Part shown: piece after piece, positions 46,354-58,503 of the stretch | Layout of the letters: each line of letters opens with the position of its first letter | Position numbering within the stretch: position 1 is the first letter of the stretch | Source: Anaspis maculata | Taxonomy: Eukaryota > Arthropoda > Insecta > Coleoptera > Scraptiidae | Direction of reading: 5' to 3' | Assembly: GCA_949128115.1 (NCBI GenBank) | Contig: OX421962.1 | Coordinates: 96,894,935 to 96,958,934, forward strand | DNA length: 64,000 bases | Notes under the pieces: generated by a model | What the model was told of the DNA's origin: nothing | What the model saw: the letters and a program-made list of their open reading frames with translations, nothing else | The model's database searches: none | Program-made: the position numbers and the translations under genes

Positions 46354-47160
46354 CATAAGGAGATACAAGGGGTTTCATCAGGGCTTCACGCAACACCACA
46401 TAAGGACACAAGGGGATTCTCAGGTTCACGATCAACGACAAATAGAGTCCGTTGGGTCTCCGATAAACATAGCAAGACACAACGAGGGCCGCTGGATTCC
46501 AAGACATAAGAAGACAAAATGAAGCTCATTGCGGGGCTAGAAGCGTCACCATAGACACATGGCCTAGATTGACACAGCAAGAAAGAATGGGGGCCGGCAG
46601 GGTTCCAAAGCACAAGAAGATACAAGGGGGCTCGATAGGATTTAGAGTTTCACACAAAAACACGGAAAGATCATCGAGGGGGTTCGGGTTATCAGGGTTC
46701 TCAAAAACACTATGGAAGAACAAAGTGGCTCTAGTACAGTTTCGAAAATAACACAAAGACACAAGTAAGGGGCACATCAGGGCTTGAAACGACTTATGAA
46801 GACACATGAGGGCTGTGACTTCGAGTTATACAGCAAGACACAACTGAGGTCATTGGGACTCAAAAAAATAAGACACAAGTAGGCATAAGGGGCTTGCTTG
46901 TTCCGAAAAACCACAAGAAAACACAAAGGGGCCTATTTGGGGACAAAAAGCCACAAACTGGCCAACTAGGGTCCCGAAATTATAATAGCTCCTATAACGT
47001 CAAGTTGTTCTGGCGTCAAGTTGTCCCGCGTCAAGTTGTCCTGGCGTCAAGTTGTCCCGCGTCAAGTTGTCTTGGCGTCAAGTTGTCCCGCGGCAAGTTG
47101 TCCCGCGTCAAGTTGGCCGGCGTCAAGTCGGCGGCGTCCAGTTGTCCTGCTTCGGCACCG

Positions 47161-48076
47161 GACCTAGTGGTTAGATCTGGAAACTCGCGGGTGAGCTTCC
47201 TTTGCGTTTCTGAAGCTCCTCGTTATTAGGAAAATGTAAGTTTTGAGAACTACGTGAAAAATCAAGTAATTGAGAAAAATAGAATCGCGTTTGTATCGGG
47301 GTTCGGGCCCTGCCGTAGAGTCATAATTGTTGATCGGATGGATGGAACCCCTCCCCCTCACCTTGAAACTGATAATTTTGTTTTAGCGCCACGACAGTTC
47401 CTGATATTTCCATGTAGAGCTTGTCTCGGGAATAAAGACGCTCTTATCCGAAACCGATGAATTCAATTCGGTACCCAACGACGCCATCGTTCAGATAGGG
47501 ACTTTGTAAAAATCAATTGTTATCAGGGCTCGACCAGGTATAGTGTAGACAGTGATTATCTAGCGTTAGGGAAAAGATTATTTCGACGCCTCTCCGCATC
47601 GGCTTTTCGGCGAACATCCTGTATAGTCAATTATCTGCGTTTGTTTATCGTGACTGCTACCTTTTCCCACACACTGATAAACGACAACGAACTAGCGCGT
47701 ATACGGGGCGTGCTCATAACGTTCTCCACCTTAAATTTTTACCTTGACTTGAGTAATTGTTTCGCGTACACCATCGCATTGGTTCGAAAGTTTTTGGAAG
47801 GGTGAAATTTGGTTTAATATTCCCAGTTATAGGCACTTTCGATCACGGGAATCTTTCTGAGCGTTGGGTGCAATTCACGGCGTGAACAGGTTCAAAGCCT
47901 CCACAAAGGCCAGCCATATCCAATCCTTTCCAAACAAGCAAAAGAGAATCATAGCCCTAAAAAAGCGTTAGCCTTCAAAAGAGCCTTCACAAAAAAGGGG
48001 CCACCGCACACACCGACTCACAAATCTTGAATTGCATTCGTGGTCGAAGTCACTGTTCCCTTTTCTAGAAGCCGGG
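47161..48076. other. No recognised gene
   Basis: Short unassigned frames only; no inverted-repeat ends found. Confidence 0.3.
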
Positions 48077-48538
48077 CCTAACCCCAGCGTCGGACTGGCA
48101 AATTTTGGCCTACCGGGCAAAGAATAAAAGTGGCCTCGAAACCAAAGGGAGAGTCAGAGGAGTTCCTCCCCCAGTTGGCGCCGCAGACGATTTTTTTCAA
48201 TAATAATAATAATAATGATGCTAATAGCACAAAAAAGACGCTGACCAAATTGTCTATAAATTTCTTCAAACTCAAAACTTTTGCTTGAAATACACTACGA
48301 TAACAACGGAGGAAAGAAAAATATTTATTATTGTTACGTATTTCACGTACGGGTTCGAATATATTTAAGACGGTCATTTTAAAACACACACTGTTTATTA
48401 CTGCGCAATACGATAAATACACGCCAACAATTATTTACTTAGGAATATTGCTGTGATTACTACTCGCTTTTAATACGCTCGCTACCACTTCGCATTCCAA
48501 TTCATAACTGCTCGTGAGGCGACGATCAATGCCTTATA

Positions 48539-49989
48539 CAGGGTTATTCAAAAGTCCGGAATAAAATTTATAACTTTGGACAATTTTTTTTTCAGGAAAA
48601 ACACTCGAACAGGTCGATTTCTAAAAAAGTCAAGCCGTTTTTCCATGACACGCGTCATGGTCTACCGTCAACTCCTTGACCCCTAGTCACCCTTAGTATT
48701 TTTTTTTAAATGGCACCCTATGGCTTAGGGAGGCTCGTTTTCAGATCTACATTCAAAATTATATCGAAAGCTTCACCATTAAAGTCCAGGGTTACTCAAT
48801 AGCTCGGAACAAAATTCATCATTTCTAACCTCTTTTTTTTTTTTTCTTCTTCTTCAAAAAAAACCCGCTCGAACAGGTCGATTTTTAAAAGCGGTGAGTC
48901 ATTTTGCCATTATACGTGTCACGATCTACCGTCAACTCCTTAATCCTTAAGAAGGAGACCACAACACAAAATACAAGTCGGTCTCAGATGAAAGAGTTGA
49001 AAAAACTAGAACGATTGCACAGGGTCTTGTGAATTCAATTATCTCGTGGCGGGCGCTGAGGCTATAATTGAGAACGACAATGAAGTCGTAGGGGCAAATT
49101 TTCACGGGCTACCTATAGCTACTCACGGGAATACCTGTACCTGATTTCGTTGCCAATGGGATGACGACGGTTTTAAGCCTGCCATAGTTATTACTGATTC
49201 TTTAAAGACAATGACGTTTGTCAGAACGACAATAACAGCAATAACAAGACCATGGGTACGCGATAGGTGAAAATCTAGGTGAAAACATCTTCCCAAGTGA
49301 CGTCACGATATTTTCAAAACGTTTTATCGGCTGATCGGACTCGTATGGAAAACTTAGATTTGTTCCGTATACTCTTGAACTACCTTCCCCTTAAGTTAGT
49401 CAAATGAAATATAGACTCGATTTTTGTGTTGTGGTCTTCTTTAAGCTCTTGACCCTCAACCCCTTAAGCGTCCAACCATTTGTAAAAGTAGATCTGAACA
49501 CAGTTTTTGAAAAGCTTTCCAACGAACCCCCACAAACCATAGGATGCGGCTCAAAAAAATACTAAGGGTGGTTGGGGGTTAGGGAGTTGACGGTAGATCA
49601 TGACACGTATCATAGAGAAATGACTCACCGTTTTTGAAAATCGACCTGTTCGAGCTTTTTTTGGAAAAAATATGATAATGAATTATGAATTTTGTTCCGG
49701 ACTTTTAACTAACCCTGGGGTTTCTCAAAACTTCATGGTGAAGCGTTCGATCTAACTTTCAATGGTAGATCTGGATACGACAAGCTTTCCAACGAGCCCC
49801 CACAAGCCATAGGGTGCCGTTAAGAAAATACTAAGGGTGGCTACGGGTCAAGGGGTTGACGGTAGATCAAGACCCCTGTCATGAAAAAACGGCTTGTCTT
49901 TTTCAGAAATTGACCTGTTCAAGCGTTTCTTCGGGAAAAAAATATGGTCAAAAATTATTAATTTTATCCCGGACTTTTGAATTATCCTG
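48539..49989. mobile_element. Palindromic element inside the hAT element, TA-flanked
   Basis: The left end cagggttattcaaaagtccg is mirrored by cggacttttgaattatcctg at the right, with TA at 48537-48538 and 49990-49991. Each arm is internally duplicated: cagggttactcaat-like sequence restarts at 48792, and its mirror lies near 49720. Mirrored words include gtctaccgtcaactcc and its complement. It is itself interrupted by 48951-49440. Confidence 0.75.
48951..49440. mobile_element. Innermost ~490-bp MITE, TTAA-flanked
   Basis: gaaggagaccacaacacaaa at 48951 is mirrored, with small differences, by tttgtgttgtggtcttct at 49440. TTAA stands on both sides (48947-48950, 49441-49444), as for piggyBac-type insertion, although the ends are not typical of a known piggyBac family. 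No coding region recognised. Confidence 0.5.
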
Positions 49990-50761
49990 TATAGGTCCGA
50001 CTGATTCATCTCGGATGTTCCATGCATTCTTCAGCAGTCTCCACAGTGACCCGACATACGGTTTCCATACGACTCCCGAAAAATCTTGCACATTACCCGT
50101 ATAATTCTGCCGTGCTCTAGAACCGGCGCCTCCGCCAAAATGGACAGATGTAGCTTGACCCACTGTTGAAGTCTCCATACAGTTGTACGGAAAAAAGCCC
50201 ACACGCGCGCTCCGGAACACACCAGAACGCTCCGCACTAGTACATTGCGATCCAACAAGAAGAGTCTAGAAAGATCGCATGTTATCCAGAATCGCCGCTC
50301 GTAACATCATTCTGACATTTTGTCCAGGAATTACAGAAATAATAACGAACAAAAATGAAACCCAGCCGGTTTTTTGCATATAAGCTCATCAACAGTTTTG
50401 ATTTCAAAGATACTGATTTACTTGCGAATTTGTCGATAATTTCTGCATGAGGCTAAAGATGTAAATTCTACATAGACGGTAAAGAAAGAGCACGACTAGA
50501 TGGTAGATAAAACAAATCAACTGCGGGAGCATTAGCGGGAGCCTCACACATACAATCTTGTCATTCCATGACTAGTGACTACTAAATAGCACAAACAAAA
50601 GTGGACCAGACTTTGATACAAAATTGAAAATTTGGATTTAAAAAAAAAACATCAAAGTGCAATTTTTTTCCAAATGTGGAAAATTTGGCCTCCAAACTGG
50701 GGAATGGCCTACCGGGCATTTGCCCGGTTGCCCGGTGGCCCAGTCCGACACTGCCTAACCC

Positions 50762-51489
50762 TAACATAACCTCTAGCACTAACATTAATGTTGGATCTGA
50801 TTGAACCACAAAAAGAACTTTGAACCACGAAAATCAGTCAGAAATCAATGTCGGTCAAGGTGTAGAATCAGATGTTCGTCAGAGGGTTAGGGTGTTGAGA
50901 CGTCTGAAATAATCAGGAGAAACTTATCTCTTCGGGAATAGCTTAGACATTTTAGATATTTTAGCCTGCGATGTGAAGGTAGGACTAGGTATAGGTTAAC
51001 TTGAACATAGTAGAGGTCAATAGATTGCTATTATGTTAAAAATTTATACTGTATCTTATTGTGTTCAAACTCGTAGTCAGACCTGTCTCAACAATCTCGA
51101 GAACTCTATCTTCGAACAAGAAGAGAGGCACAATAGGATGTCGTCCTGATACTAGATGATCATCGGCCAAGCGGTTCCAAAAGCGGGAAACGTGATTCAA
51201 TTCAAATGAGTTGAATTGAATGGAAGTATGTATAATGGGTTGTCTACCCATTCAGGGGTTCAAGAAGATAGCTGGGGTCTTTTCACGTGGTTTCTGAAAT
51301 CGAACGGCACACTTTGACTGGTTCGACAAAACCAGATCAAAGTGAGAATTTCAAGTGATTTTTTTCATTTCGACGTTTTTTTTTCATGTCTTAAGCAATT
51401 TGAAAAAGTTCAAGACCTGACTTCGAAAAAAAAATTTTTTTTGTAGCTTTTCAGAAAACACAGGGAAAACGCCAAAGAAATCAAGGACT
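50762..51489. other. Unassigned, possible retroelement fragment on the minus strand
   Basis: The minus-strand frame 51036-51251 contains FNSFELNHVSRFWNRLADD, faintly like the C-terminal end of non-LTR retrotransposon ORF2 proteins, where an F-x-x-R-x-W-N-x-L segment follows the RT. The rest of the interval holds nothing I recognise. The resemblance is weak. Confidence 0.2.
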
Positions 51490-51641
51490 GAGGGCTGAAT
51501 TTCAAGTCTGACTTGCAACCCGTGCAGCGGCGCAAGTAGAGTCACGTGATCCCTTTCAGCCAATGGCCAAAGCATATCGATGGCTTGCGCCGGTGACGCA
51601 GCTTATCGCGGGTTGCAAATCGGACTTGAAATTTGGCCCTG
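51490..51641. mobile_element. Hairpin MITE, ~152 bp
   Basis: gagggctgaatttcaagtct / gacttgcaacccg at the left is mirrored by cgggttgcaaatcggacttg / aaatttggccct at the right. The centre contains cttgcgcc and its complement. A few mismatches indicate moderate age. Confidence 0.65.
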
Positions 51642-51679
51642 AGGCAGCTTATTTCTAATAAAAATGTACACATCAAACT

Positions 51680-52253
51680 TAAGTAACTTATTACCATTAT
51701 TGCAATGAATTTTCGAGATGCGATCGTTGCGATCCGCCAGTTTAGAGGCATTTATTACATCGCTGAGATAATTGATTTCGGCGCTGTAGACAAAGTCTTT
51801 CATACGCCCCCAAAGCATAATAATCCAGGACCGCGAGGTCCGGAGACCTGGCAGGCCACGCATGAGGACCGCCACGACCAATCCACCGATTAGGATATTG
51901 GTCGTCCAAGTGTTCCCGGACTGCTAGAAGAAACTGTAGCAGTACCCTATCTTGTTGAAAGAGAAGACCTCTTCTGTCTACATTTTAGGTATTCCAAAAG
52001 ATCGGGAAAAATTGGTAGTAAAAAAATAAGGTAGATTCGTCCTGTTAATCTTCCATCGAAAAAGTGTGGCCTTATTACCTATTCTGTCATCATTCATTCC
52101 ACACCATACATTCAGAGAAAACTTTTGCTGCGAATGCTTTTGAATTATGACATGGAGATTCTCGTGCGCCCAAAGATAAGTACTTTTAAGATTGTCGAGC
52201 CATTTTGTGTAAATTGTACTGAATCCACGAGCAAAACCTTCTGTATCGCTCAA
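51680..52253 (-). pseudogene. Mariner-like (DUF4817-type) transposase, C-terminal part
   Basis: The upstream minus-strand frame (52253-51978) reads HENLHVIIQKHSQQKFSLNV, then WCGMNDDRIG, matching the catalytic-core segment of DUF4817-type transposases (W-x-VNVWCGI-x-DRIIG). A second frame (51881-51603) gives RTSRSWIIMLWGRMKDFVYS, corresponding to the SPDLTPLDFFLWGxLKxxVY block with the DDL motif damaged. Frame breaks near 51900 make it inactive. The same family as 1640-2198. Confidence 0.6.
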
Positions 52254-52259
52254 GGATGA

Positions 52260-54690
52260 TTTGAAATCTACGAACTCGACGAAGTAATACGCTTAAATTT
52301 TTTGTTTTTATGCAGGTGACTGAGTTTTCTCGATTCTCAATTCGCATATACCGTTTCAATTGTTCAATAAAATAGGAATAGGAAACATAGCAAATAATGA
52401 AATACTTATTGCACAACTTCCCCAACCTCTTTTGGCTACGTTTTCTTTTTGCTGACACAGCTTGACATGAACGTCTGATGGTGTACTGTAAACAATAAAA
52501 TGCATTTTGCGCGCAAGGTATGTATAGTGACGTCAGATACTTGATGTTTTCAAGACACTGCCATCAAGTTCCCGAAGGATTCATCGCGCCATACTACCTA
52601 CGACGAAGCCAAGTTTTCGTCAGAGCTCAGAGCACTGCTCGATTGCTTATGAATTCGATCGTTGGGACAAAAACAAAGTAACAATAGGTATGAGTGACGC
52701 GCACCCATTGTAAGGACGTGTTATTGCACATCGTTTTTGTTATCCTCGACACCTTTATTAAATGTCTCTGGTATTATCATTCCCAATAAGTTCTTTGTGC
52801 TGATGATACATGGTGGGTAACAAGTATATAGCATAGAATTTCACCTCAATCAATTTTCAACCCGTTGGTTGTTTATCTTATTGTTTATAGGTACAATAAC
52901 CTCGAATATAACAATATATTAACGCAGCTAAATCCAGGCCCTGACCTATCTAGTCAAATTAAAAGGCAGATAAGTCAAATTTATCCATAAATATTTGTTT
53001 TATACCTCGTTTTATACACACATGTTGCCGTGGCAATTGCGAGAAACAAAATTGGGTGGCTTGTGAAAGAAATTAAACAGACCACCCGCTATTTGTGGTT
53101 AGGGTAATAGGTTCGGTCAATTTATGTCGAAGTGGATTTTTTTGGCAGTGAATCGCAAACAGGTATTTGCAGACTGTGTTTTCTCTACTCTTTCAAACGG
53201 TTTTTTGCACTGTACATAATTCAATAATGTGCGTCAAATTCCATCGAAAACCGTTTGTACTTCCATGTAACTGAATTAGGCATACGTTATCTATACAGGG
53301 AAATATCCAAGTGGCAGTTAATCGAGCATGCAACAGAACTTTGCATTCGCCAGAAAATGCTGAATTCAAATGAAGTACGAAATGGATATTAACGGGCGAT
53401 AAAAAACCTAATCCGTTCTCAAACTGGCTGACCAATGGCCATGCAAATGATTTTATAGTTTTCATGGAAGATGTTCGTCTGTGATTGTCGCAAAGTGCAA
53501 AAGCAAAAGTAACGAAAAAGCCGAATTTAGTTTTAGATCACACGTTATCACTTCTCGACCCTGTTGCTGTGGAAAAATAAGGAAGGCCCGCAATATTTCT
53601 TAATTAAATTCGAAATTGACGCTGGTCCATTGGGATGGCGGGGTCTTATTATAACACACACTAACTCATGGCATCTTGGTGTATCAAAAGATGATATATT
53701 GTTGATCTGCTGATTTGTCACGTTTCAGAGAGAGAAGCAGCGAGGCGCTAAAAAATACTGAAACGGAGCGACGATGGAAGTCAACGACTTTCTGAAATAT
53801 TGTTTGCCGGCACTTTATCATTCAAATGTGATGTGATGTGTATGCTTGACTGTGTGAGAAAAGCCGAATATGATGCGCCATTTCATGTTTCAGATTATTA
53901 AATTTTCTGAAATCAACAAGTAACGTGTGGGACTTACAACAGAGAGGGGATGCACAATGTAAAAGAGTATCAAAGTTGAGTACTTGAGGCGCGCTTAGTT
54001 GAAAATTTTATTTTGATGAAACGACGGGGCTCAATATATTTAGACTTAGGATATTGTTATACGAGAGATTTAGAGACGGTTCAGGGAGTGTCAAGAAGAT
54101 TTCGGGTCGAGGAACTGTGAGGGGCGACGGAGACCCGATTTTGGCAAATCTCGAGAGCGTTTCAGCACGTCCGTCAGCACGAGTGGATCCTCAAGTGAAC
54201 TTAAGCGACGGGTTAACAACAGTTTGTTAGAAATACGTTGAAATAAACAACGAATAGTATAAAGGCCCTAGGACTGCGTAGGAGTAGAAGAAATCGGTGG
54301 AAGCAACTTCACTTCAAAGTCTGTCCGGCGGACATAGACTTGATCAATTCTGTTTATGTAGCTTATTTGGCTTGTTGAACGTTCGGTACGCTGACCGGTT
54401 GGTTGGCTTTTGTTTTTTTTTTATAATTGAGGTCCTTTGAGGTATGCAGTCTGTCTTGAGTCCGATAGAATAGAAGTAAAAAGTAGAATAAGTTCGTGAT
54501 GGCGCGATGGATTAAGAAAAACATTCAGAGAACAGGGCATTGCATTAGGTATATTCAATGTACTGGAGATATATGTGTACTGCATATGAGTTTGTACAAA
54601 AGCTTTTAATTTTTTTTCCCGGGCCCCAGACTGTTTACACAAGCTCATAATTTTCGATGCAATAATTCGAGAACAATGTTACTGACACGA
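52260..54690. other. No recognised gene
   Basis: About 2.4 kb of mostly AT-rich sequence. Possible extension of the transposase remnant to about 52460; otherwise only short unassigned frames. Confidence 0.3.
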
Positions 54691-54780
54691 TGCTCGCTGG
54701 AGACTACGATGCGCGGATAAGACACACACCTGCCTAAGTTCATATTTGGCGGAGAGACTATGCATTGAGACGTTGTCGGA
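54691..54780. repeat. Short dispersed repeat, copy B
   Basis: gctcgctggagactacgatg followed by cgcggataagacacacacctgc and ttggcggagagactatgcat. It matches copy A at 36166-36260 in order, with an insertion of about ten bases between the two blocks. Confidence 0.5.
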
Positions 54781-56157
54781 ATATTGACGAAGAACTAAAA
54801 AGAAACTGTTTTTGAACAGTTTCAAATTTTTGAGTGAGAACTCATTAAGGTCCTCATGAGTATAGTCAACATAATAAGACTGTGTATCTTACGTGTTATC
54901 CGGGGTCATGCGCGTAGAATTAGGCGCTTGATATGAAACTTCCAGACAAATAGCGTATGTTAACACGTAACATGATCAGAAAAACTATCAATAATCGTTT
55001 GTGTAAGTGAAATTTTCAACTATTGATGCTCACTGTTTGTGAGTTGTGAGACTGATGTTATTTCAATTTTTTAAACAATTAAAACAATCATTTTGAAGGT
55101 GGAATAGGAAGGCACGCTTTCGGTTCTTACAAGAAAGAATGGAAATAAACACTGCGTCATGAGAAGTGTAGAAGCGAGAGTCGATACGATGAAGAAAAAG
55201 GTTTTATTTTATTCCGTTTCCGCGAACACGTGGCGTGGAAGTTTTGGTCAGGGCCCTCTCCGAGTCTCCTCTAACTGAAACCCTCTGGGGCCAAAGGTAA
55301 GCGAGCCGCGAGAGCCACTCTCATACGGTACGTTTCAGGCCATGGTTTCAGGCACTCCTTGCTACATGAATGTACTGCGGATTGCATAAGACTATCCGGC
55401 CCAGAAGCTAGGCAGGAGAACGGCAGAAGCCGTATTCGGGGTTGCCAAATGAACAAGAAATATAAATTTCAATTACTTCGATATATTAATTTCCAAATTT
55501 TGAACTTTCATTCAGTGTGGTGTCAGATTTTCTAACTAAAAAAGCGCAAGGAAACATCTTGCAAAACAAATTGATTTTATAGTGACTATTTGAGGTGACA
55601 GTATATGTAATATAACGTATTATTGGTATCGGCGGCCATGCCAAATCTGACAACATCGCGATTAACAGACTGTGGATCATTTGCGAAGTAAGCAAGAAAC
55701 TTTCAATATTTTCATTATTTTGTAAAAAAGAACTATACAAAATACAAATTTGGCTTGCGACTGGTTCTTCTTCACATTTTTAGTAACTTTTTTGTATCTA
55801 TCTGGATACTTAGTCATGAAATGGCCTGGGATTCCATAGAAAAGTCGATATTTGTCTGGATGTTTCAAATTTGGCACTAAATAGCGACAGTTGCGTCCAT
55901 GTTGCATCTGCGCCGTCGGGTCAAGAGAACGCACTATTAGTCAATTAGTCATGTTCTAATTTGCCGCTATCCGCTACCGGCCCCTAATGTCCGATTGCAC
56001 AAAGGTGGGATAAAACGTGTTTTTGTAATAAAAAGGTAAGCAACAGGTTAGTGTTATGATACATTTTGTTATTGAGTATACGTTCAGCAGGCTACCGATA
56101 CACTACCGGGAGATATGTGAGCTGCTGAACGGCTAGTCGAATCGCCTTCCATTTCCG
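54781..56157. other. No recognised gene
   Basis: A moderately GC-rich patch at 55245-55450 has an incidental minus-strand frame. No domain, RNA gene or terminal repeat was recognised. Confidence 0.3.
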
Positions 56158-56159
56158 CA

Positions 56160-57572
56160 CACTGAGAGAAATCTTCCAATAAGACAGTATTATAAAATTA
56201 TTATTAATAGCAGTGATAAAAAGTATTCCACTTGCTACCAATCTATCTTATAAAGAATATAAATTTAAGATTACACAACGGAAGTTAGTTGGAATCATAA
56301 GAAGTATTATAGCTCTCACAGGAATAAGACCTGACTAATACGTACTAAATCGTAGTTATTACTCTTTATAATACATCTTATACCGAGTATTAGATGGGTC
56401 CATTGCCATCTTGCAGTGTCCATCGCGGTTTTTCCTGTCCAAACAAGGCAAGCGACCAGACGCGTGATCGCGTGAACGTGAATATAACTTGTGCAACGTG
56501 CATCGTGTGACAGTGAGTTTCAGGTAGATAAAGTGATTATTTAAGATGGATGTTTAGAATAAGCTTTGACCTAGGTACTTAATAACAGATTCATTGTAGT
56601 TGTGGACCCTTTGATGTAATATAAGAGCATTTTACAGAGCTCTGAGGTAGTTGAGGATTCCGGCGTGGTGGAAGAAGCTTCCGGGAGTGGCAAATTACAG
56701 ATGGGCGAATTACGTAATGGCGAATCACGAGGTGGCGAATGACCAGGTGGAAAACCCGAGGCGATGAAAATACTTCACAGGGTTCAAACTGCGAGGATAA
56801 ACGGCAGGACTTGATTGACATGCTAGAGAGCTAGAGGCTGTTCTTTGGTGGAAACGGTGACAATGGCAAGAGGTAAGTCATGCTTGTAGGAGTGGTTTGT
56901 TTGCGGTTCGTGTTTGATCAGTGATGAGCTGAACTTGGCGAATAAGATTGCGAGAAATTGGTGAGCAAATTAAAATTTTGCATGTACCAGTAAGAAACCG
57001 AGTAAGAAACTGATGTCAAGTCCGGTGAAGGTCTTACATCACCTTTCCTACATTTTGTTGGTGTGAAATTAATGTGGGCATTAATGTGTTTCAGGAAAGC
57101 CGAATGATAATGACATTGAGCGTGCGAGGTCACCAACGGCGATACAGGAGGCGGGTGGTATCCCTGACGGCGCGGCGTAGCACCGAGGTGGAGAAAGACG
57201 ATTGTTTTGGTTTCTGGTGCATGGTGAAATACGGTGTTACAGTGGAATTTACTAATTTTGTGTCAGTAAAGATGTTTGTAAAAATGACGGCGTTTTGATT
57301 GTAACAAAAACTTAGTCAATAAGGCCAATAAAAAGGTGTTAGATATCGCATTAAAACAGTCTTATACCTCTAACTGTACAATAATTTTATGCTTGGTATA
57401 ATACAGTAACATTTTACATATAATAAAACCTGCGTTATCATAGATATTATACCAGTTTAGCAATTTGTGTCTTATACCAGGTATGAACTGTGTAGCAGTC
57501 GTTATATTTATAACGCAATCTTATACAGGTCAGTGAAATTTCTATATTGAAGATGATACATTTCTCTGAGTG
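56160..57572. mobile_element. CACTA/EnSpm-like element, 1.41 kb, non-autonomous
   Basis: cactgagagaaat at the left and the complement of cactcagagaaat at the right are inverted ends, flanked by CA (56158-56159, 57573-57574), as for the 2-3-bp duplications of CACTA elements. Subterminal copies of cttatacc and variants occur near both ends, another feature of the superfamily. A possible two-exon transcript lies inside. No transposase catalytic region was found. Confidence 0.5.
56863..57180 (+). CDS. Possible spliced 31-codon ORF inside the CACTA-like element
   Basis: atggcaagag is followed by GTAAGT (56873), a consensus donor, and an acceptor tttcag ends at about 57093. Joining the two gives a short open frame through gaaagccgaatgataatgac to a stop at 57178-57180. 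An AATAAA lies near 57327. This looks like the first and last exons of a deleted transposase gene rather than a working host protein. The product matches nothing I recognise. Confidence 0.3.
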
Positions 57573-57574
57573 CA

Positions 57575-58502
57575 CTCATTTCCACCGAAAAACTGACATA
57601 AACTGTCATAAACAGTTCACCATTCCACCAATAAATTGTGGTGGAAAAAATGGCGACTGATAGCGGCTACCACTCGATAATGCGCATGCGTTATCCACCG
57701 GTAGCACTCACCGAGAGCCTGCTGAACGCGCCCATTGTTCCGGTATACAAATTATTGAATGAAGTTATATTTTGTATTCACATCATGTTCTTTCCTGGAA
57801 GTAATCCGATTTGTATATCATCTCATTATCAAACATGTGATCCCCTGTTCGGGACCGAACTACAATTCGATACCATCATGTTCGTGAAATCGAGCATTAT
57901 TGTAAAAGTAATTGATATTTGGTAAGTCGTCCTTAGATAACATCACATACACTAACGAAATTTTCTAGAATTTAATCATCGCAAAATAGGATCTCTGCAA
58001 GCTCCAATTAACGCAGGTGCTCTTTTATCCGTTCCCACTATCCTAATCCTCCGGAATATCTTCTGATTAATCTTTATGAGCGCCAGCGATGCGAATGCAA
58101 CGTCTGGAAAACAGACTATACGTGAGTTAGCCAAGCAAAATCGTTTATCATCATCGGCACTGCCTGACTAAATTGCTTTTTTCCTTCGATTCCTAAGTGT
58201 TTTTGAGTTTATTTTTGAGTGTCGTCGAGACTGAACAGTTCTGTGTGATTTAGCTTCAAGAGGAAAGAACTTCTAAGTCAATGTCGGAGGTACACTGAGG
58301 AATGAAGTAATAAATTGTATGGAACTACTGACACAAAAACCTCGATGTTGATGCGTCCATGAAATGGTGGGTGGTGTAAATCACCCGGCGCCGCTCTCAA
58401 AGAACTGAGGCGGTGTCAAGGAGGTACTGCCAGTGACTACACGGATTTTCGTCTACCGTTTAAAAAACAAACAAAAAAACAACGGACGGACGCATGTTCA
58501 GT
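57575..58502. other. No recognised gene
   Basis: One 95-codon frame at 57638-57925 is unassigned. No terminal repeats found. Confidence 0.3.
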
Positions 58503-58503
58503 A

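Larger units (their letters stand above)
44525..46985. repeat. Minisatellite array, gacacaagggggctca units
   Basis: About 2.4 kb of diverged ~55-65-bp units share acacaagggggctcat, cagggcttc and aaacgacac. Reading frames in many units run open but are not conserved as protein. Related blocks in reverse orientation occur at 20740-21125 and 28710-28975. The array is interrupted by the ~16-bp repeat block at 45695-45830 and by a MITE at 46199-46353. Confidence 0.7.
44325..47160. mobile_element. Foldback-like structure with arms of short tandem repeats
   Basis: The left edge (44328-44520) holds about nine copies of a ~16-bp unit, gacaacttgacgccgg. The right edge (46995-47155) holds about ten copies in the opposite orientation, cgtcaagttgtcccg. 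A central block (45695-45830) contains both orientations facing each other. Long inverted repeats made of short tandem units are the hallmark of Drosophila Foldback (FB) elements. The space between the arms is filled by minisatellite. No FB-type coding region was recognised. Confidence 0.55.
48085..50753. mobile_element. hAT-like element, 2.67 kb, with nested insertions
   Basis: cagcgtcggactggcaaatt at the left and the complement of cagtgtcggactgggcc at the right are inverted ends; both arms also contain ccgggca and cctaccgggca. An 8-bp duplication, cctaaccc, flanks it at 48077-48084 and 50754-50761. No transposase was recognised, and much of the interior is a nested palindrome (48539-49989). 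Confidence 0.8.

Noticed and set aside
44328..47155. Regular short repeats resembling a CRISPR array
   Set aside because: Units abut with almost no spacer, occur in both orientations and lie in a eukaryotic genome; no cas-like gene is present.
50754..50768. cctaaccctaac as a telomere-like repeat
   Set aside because: It is only the 8-bp hAT target duplication followed by a chance ctaac, and insect telomeres are normally TTAGG.
55245..55456. GC-richer patch as an rRNA or coding exon
   Set aside because: No alignment to rRNA could be made by eye and the frame has no recognisable motif.
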